In this document: in pieces, positions 23,791-23,844 of the stretch
Layout of the letters: each line of letters starts with the position of its first letter
Position numbering within the stretch: the first letter of the stretch is position 1
Assembly: GCA_020025255.1 (NCBI GenBank)
Contig: JAHHSK010000030.1
Span: 1 to 23,844, forward strand
DNA length: 23,844 nucleotides
DNA from: Ruthenibacterium sp.
GTDB taxonomy: Bacteria > Bacillota > Clostridia > Oscillospirales > Ruminococcaceae
Direction of reading: 5' to 3'
Program-made: the position numbers and the translations under genes
The notes under the pieces: generated by a model
Seen by the model: the letters and a program-made list of their open reading frames with translations, nothing else
Told to the model about the DNA's origin: nothing
The model's database searches: none

Positions 23791-23844
23791 GGAAACATCA
23801 CCTCAGAAAAGGGTATGCGGCGGCGCGGAAAAAAAGAATAAAAA

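Noticed and set aside
1..23844. CRISPR arrays, tRNA or rRNA genes, insertion sequences, phage genes
   Set aside because: No repeat-spacer pattern, cloverleaf, transposase or integrase motif was seen; nearly all bases belong to housekeeping genes.

Overview
The window looks like a chromosomal segment of an anaerobic, GC-rich (by eye well above 50%) low-oxygen Firmicute, most likely of the Oscillospiraceae/Ruminococcaceae group (Subdoligranulum/Gemmiger/Faecalibacterium-like). This is inferred from the spore-lineage protein SpoIIP, a flavodiiron oxygen-reducing protein, a one-piece clade II PurL, strong AGGAGG ribosome sites and Firmicute-type intrinsic terminators. There is no sign of phage, transposon, CRISPR, tRNA or rRNA; it is a mostly ordinary housekeeping region.

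Layout. 1-1139 (minus) is the 5' part of a coenzyme F420 ligase-like gene, divergent from a LysR regulator (1287-2228, plus); their promoters share one palindromic -10 element. A two-way terminator separates LysR from a minus-strand run: flavodiiron protein, RlmA-type 23S rRNA methyltransferase and an RhlE-type DEAD-box helicase. A YitT-family membrane protein (6350-7219, plus) diverges from the helicase and converges on a GNAT acetyltransferase (7299-7889, minus). The GNAT gene is preceded by a 12-codon leader peptide and overlapping hairpins that involve its ribosome site.

8091-21263 (minus) is a purine biosynthesis operon in the order purE-purF-purM-purN-purO-like-AICAR transformylase-membrane protein-purD-purL. 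Together these genes cover most steps from PRPP to IMP. The bifunctional PurH is replaced by a stand-alone AICAR transformylase plus a separate PurO-type IMP cyclohydrolase. A 709-residue GT-C-like membrane protein sits inside the operon. purC, purB and purK are not in the window. The operon starts with an unusual leader of about 270 nt: promoter, 67-codon ORF, several helices, an intrinsic terminator directly before purE, and an 11-nt segment upstream that is perfectly complementary to the terminator's loop and 3' arm. It therefore looks like a transcription attenuator, and I could not match it to a known riboswitch class.

21518-22531 (plus) is a type I-beta DAHP synthase with a near-consensus promoter. 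It converges across a shared terminator on spoIIP (22594-23790, minus).

Most promising for novelty are the purine-operon leader (20961-21263) and the leader-peptide/ribosome-site switch in front of the GNAT gene (7889-7975).
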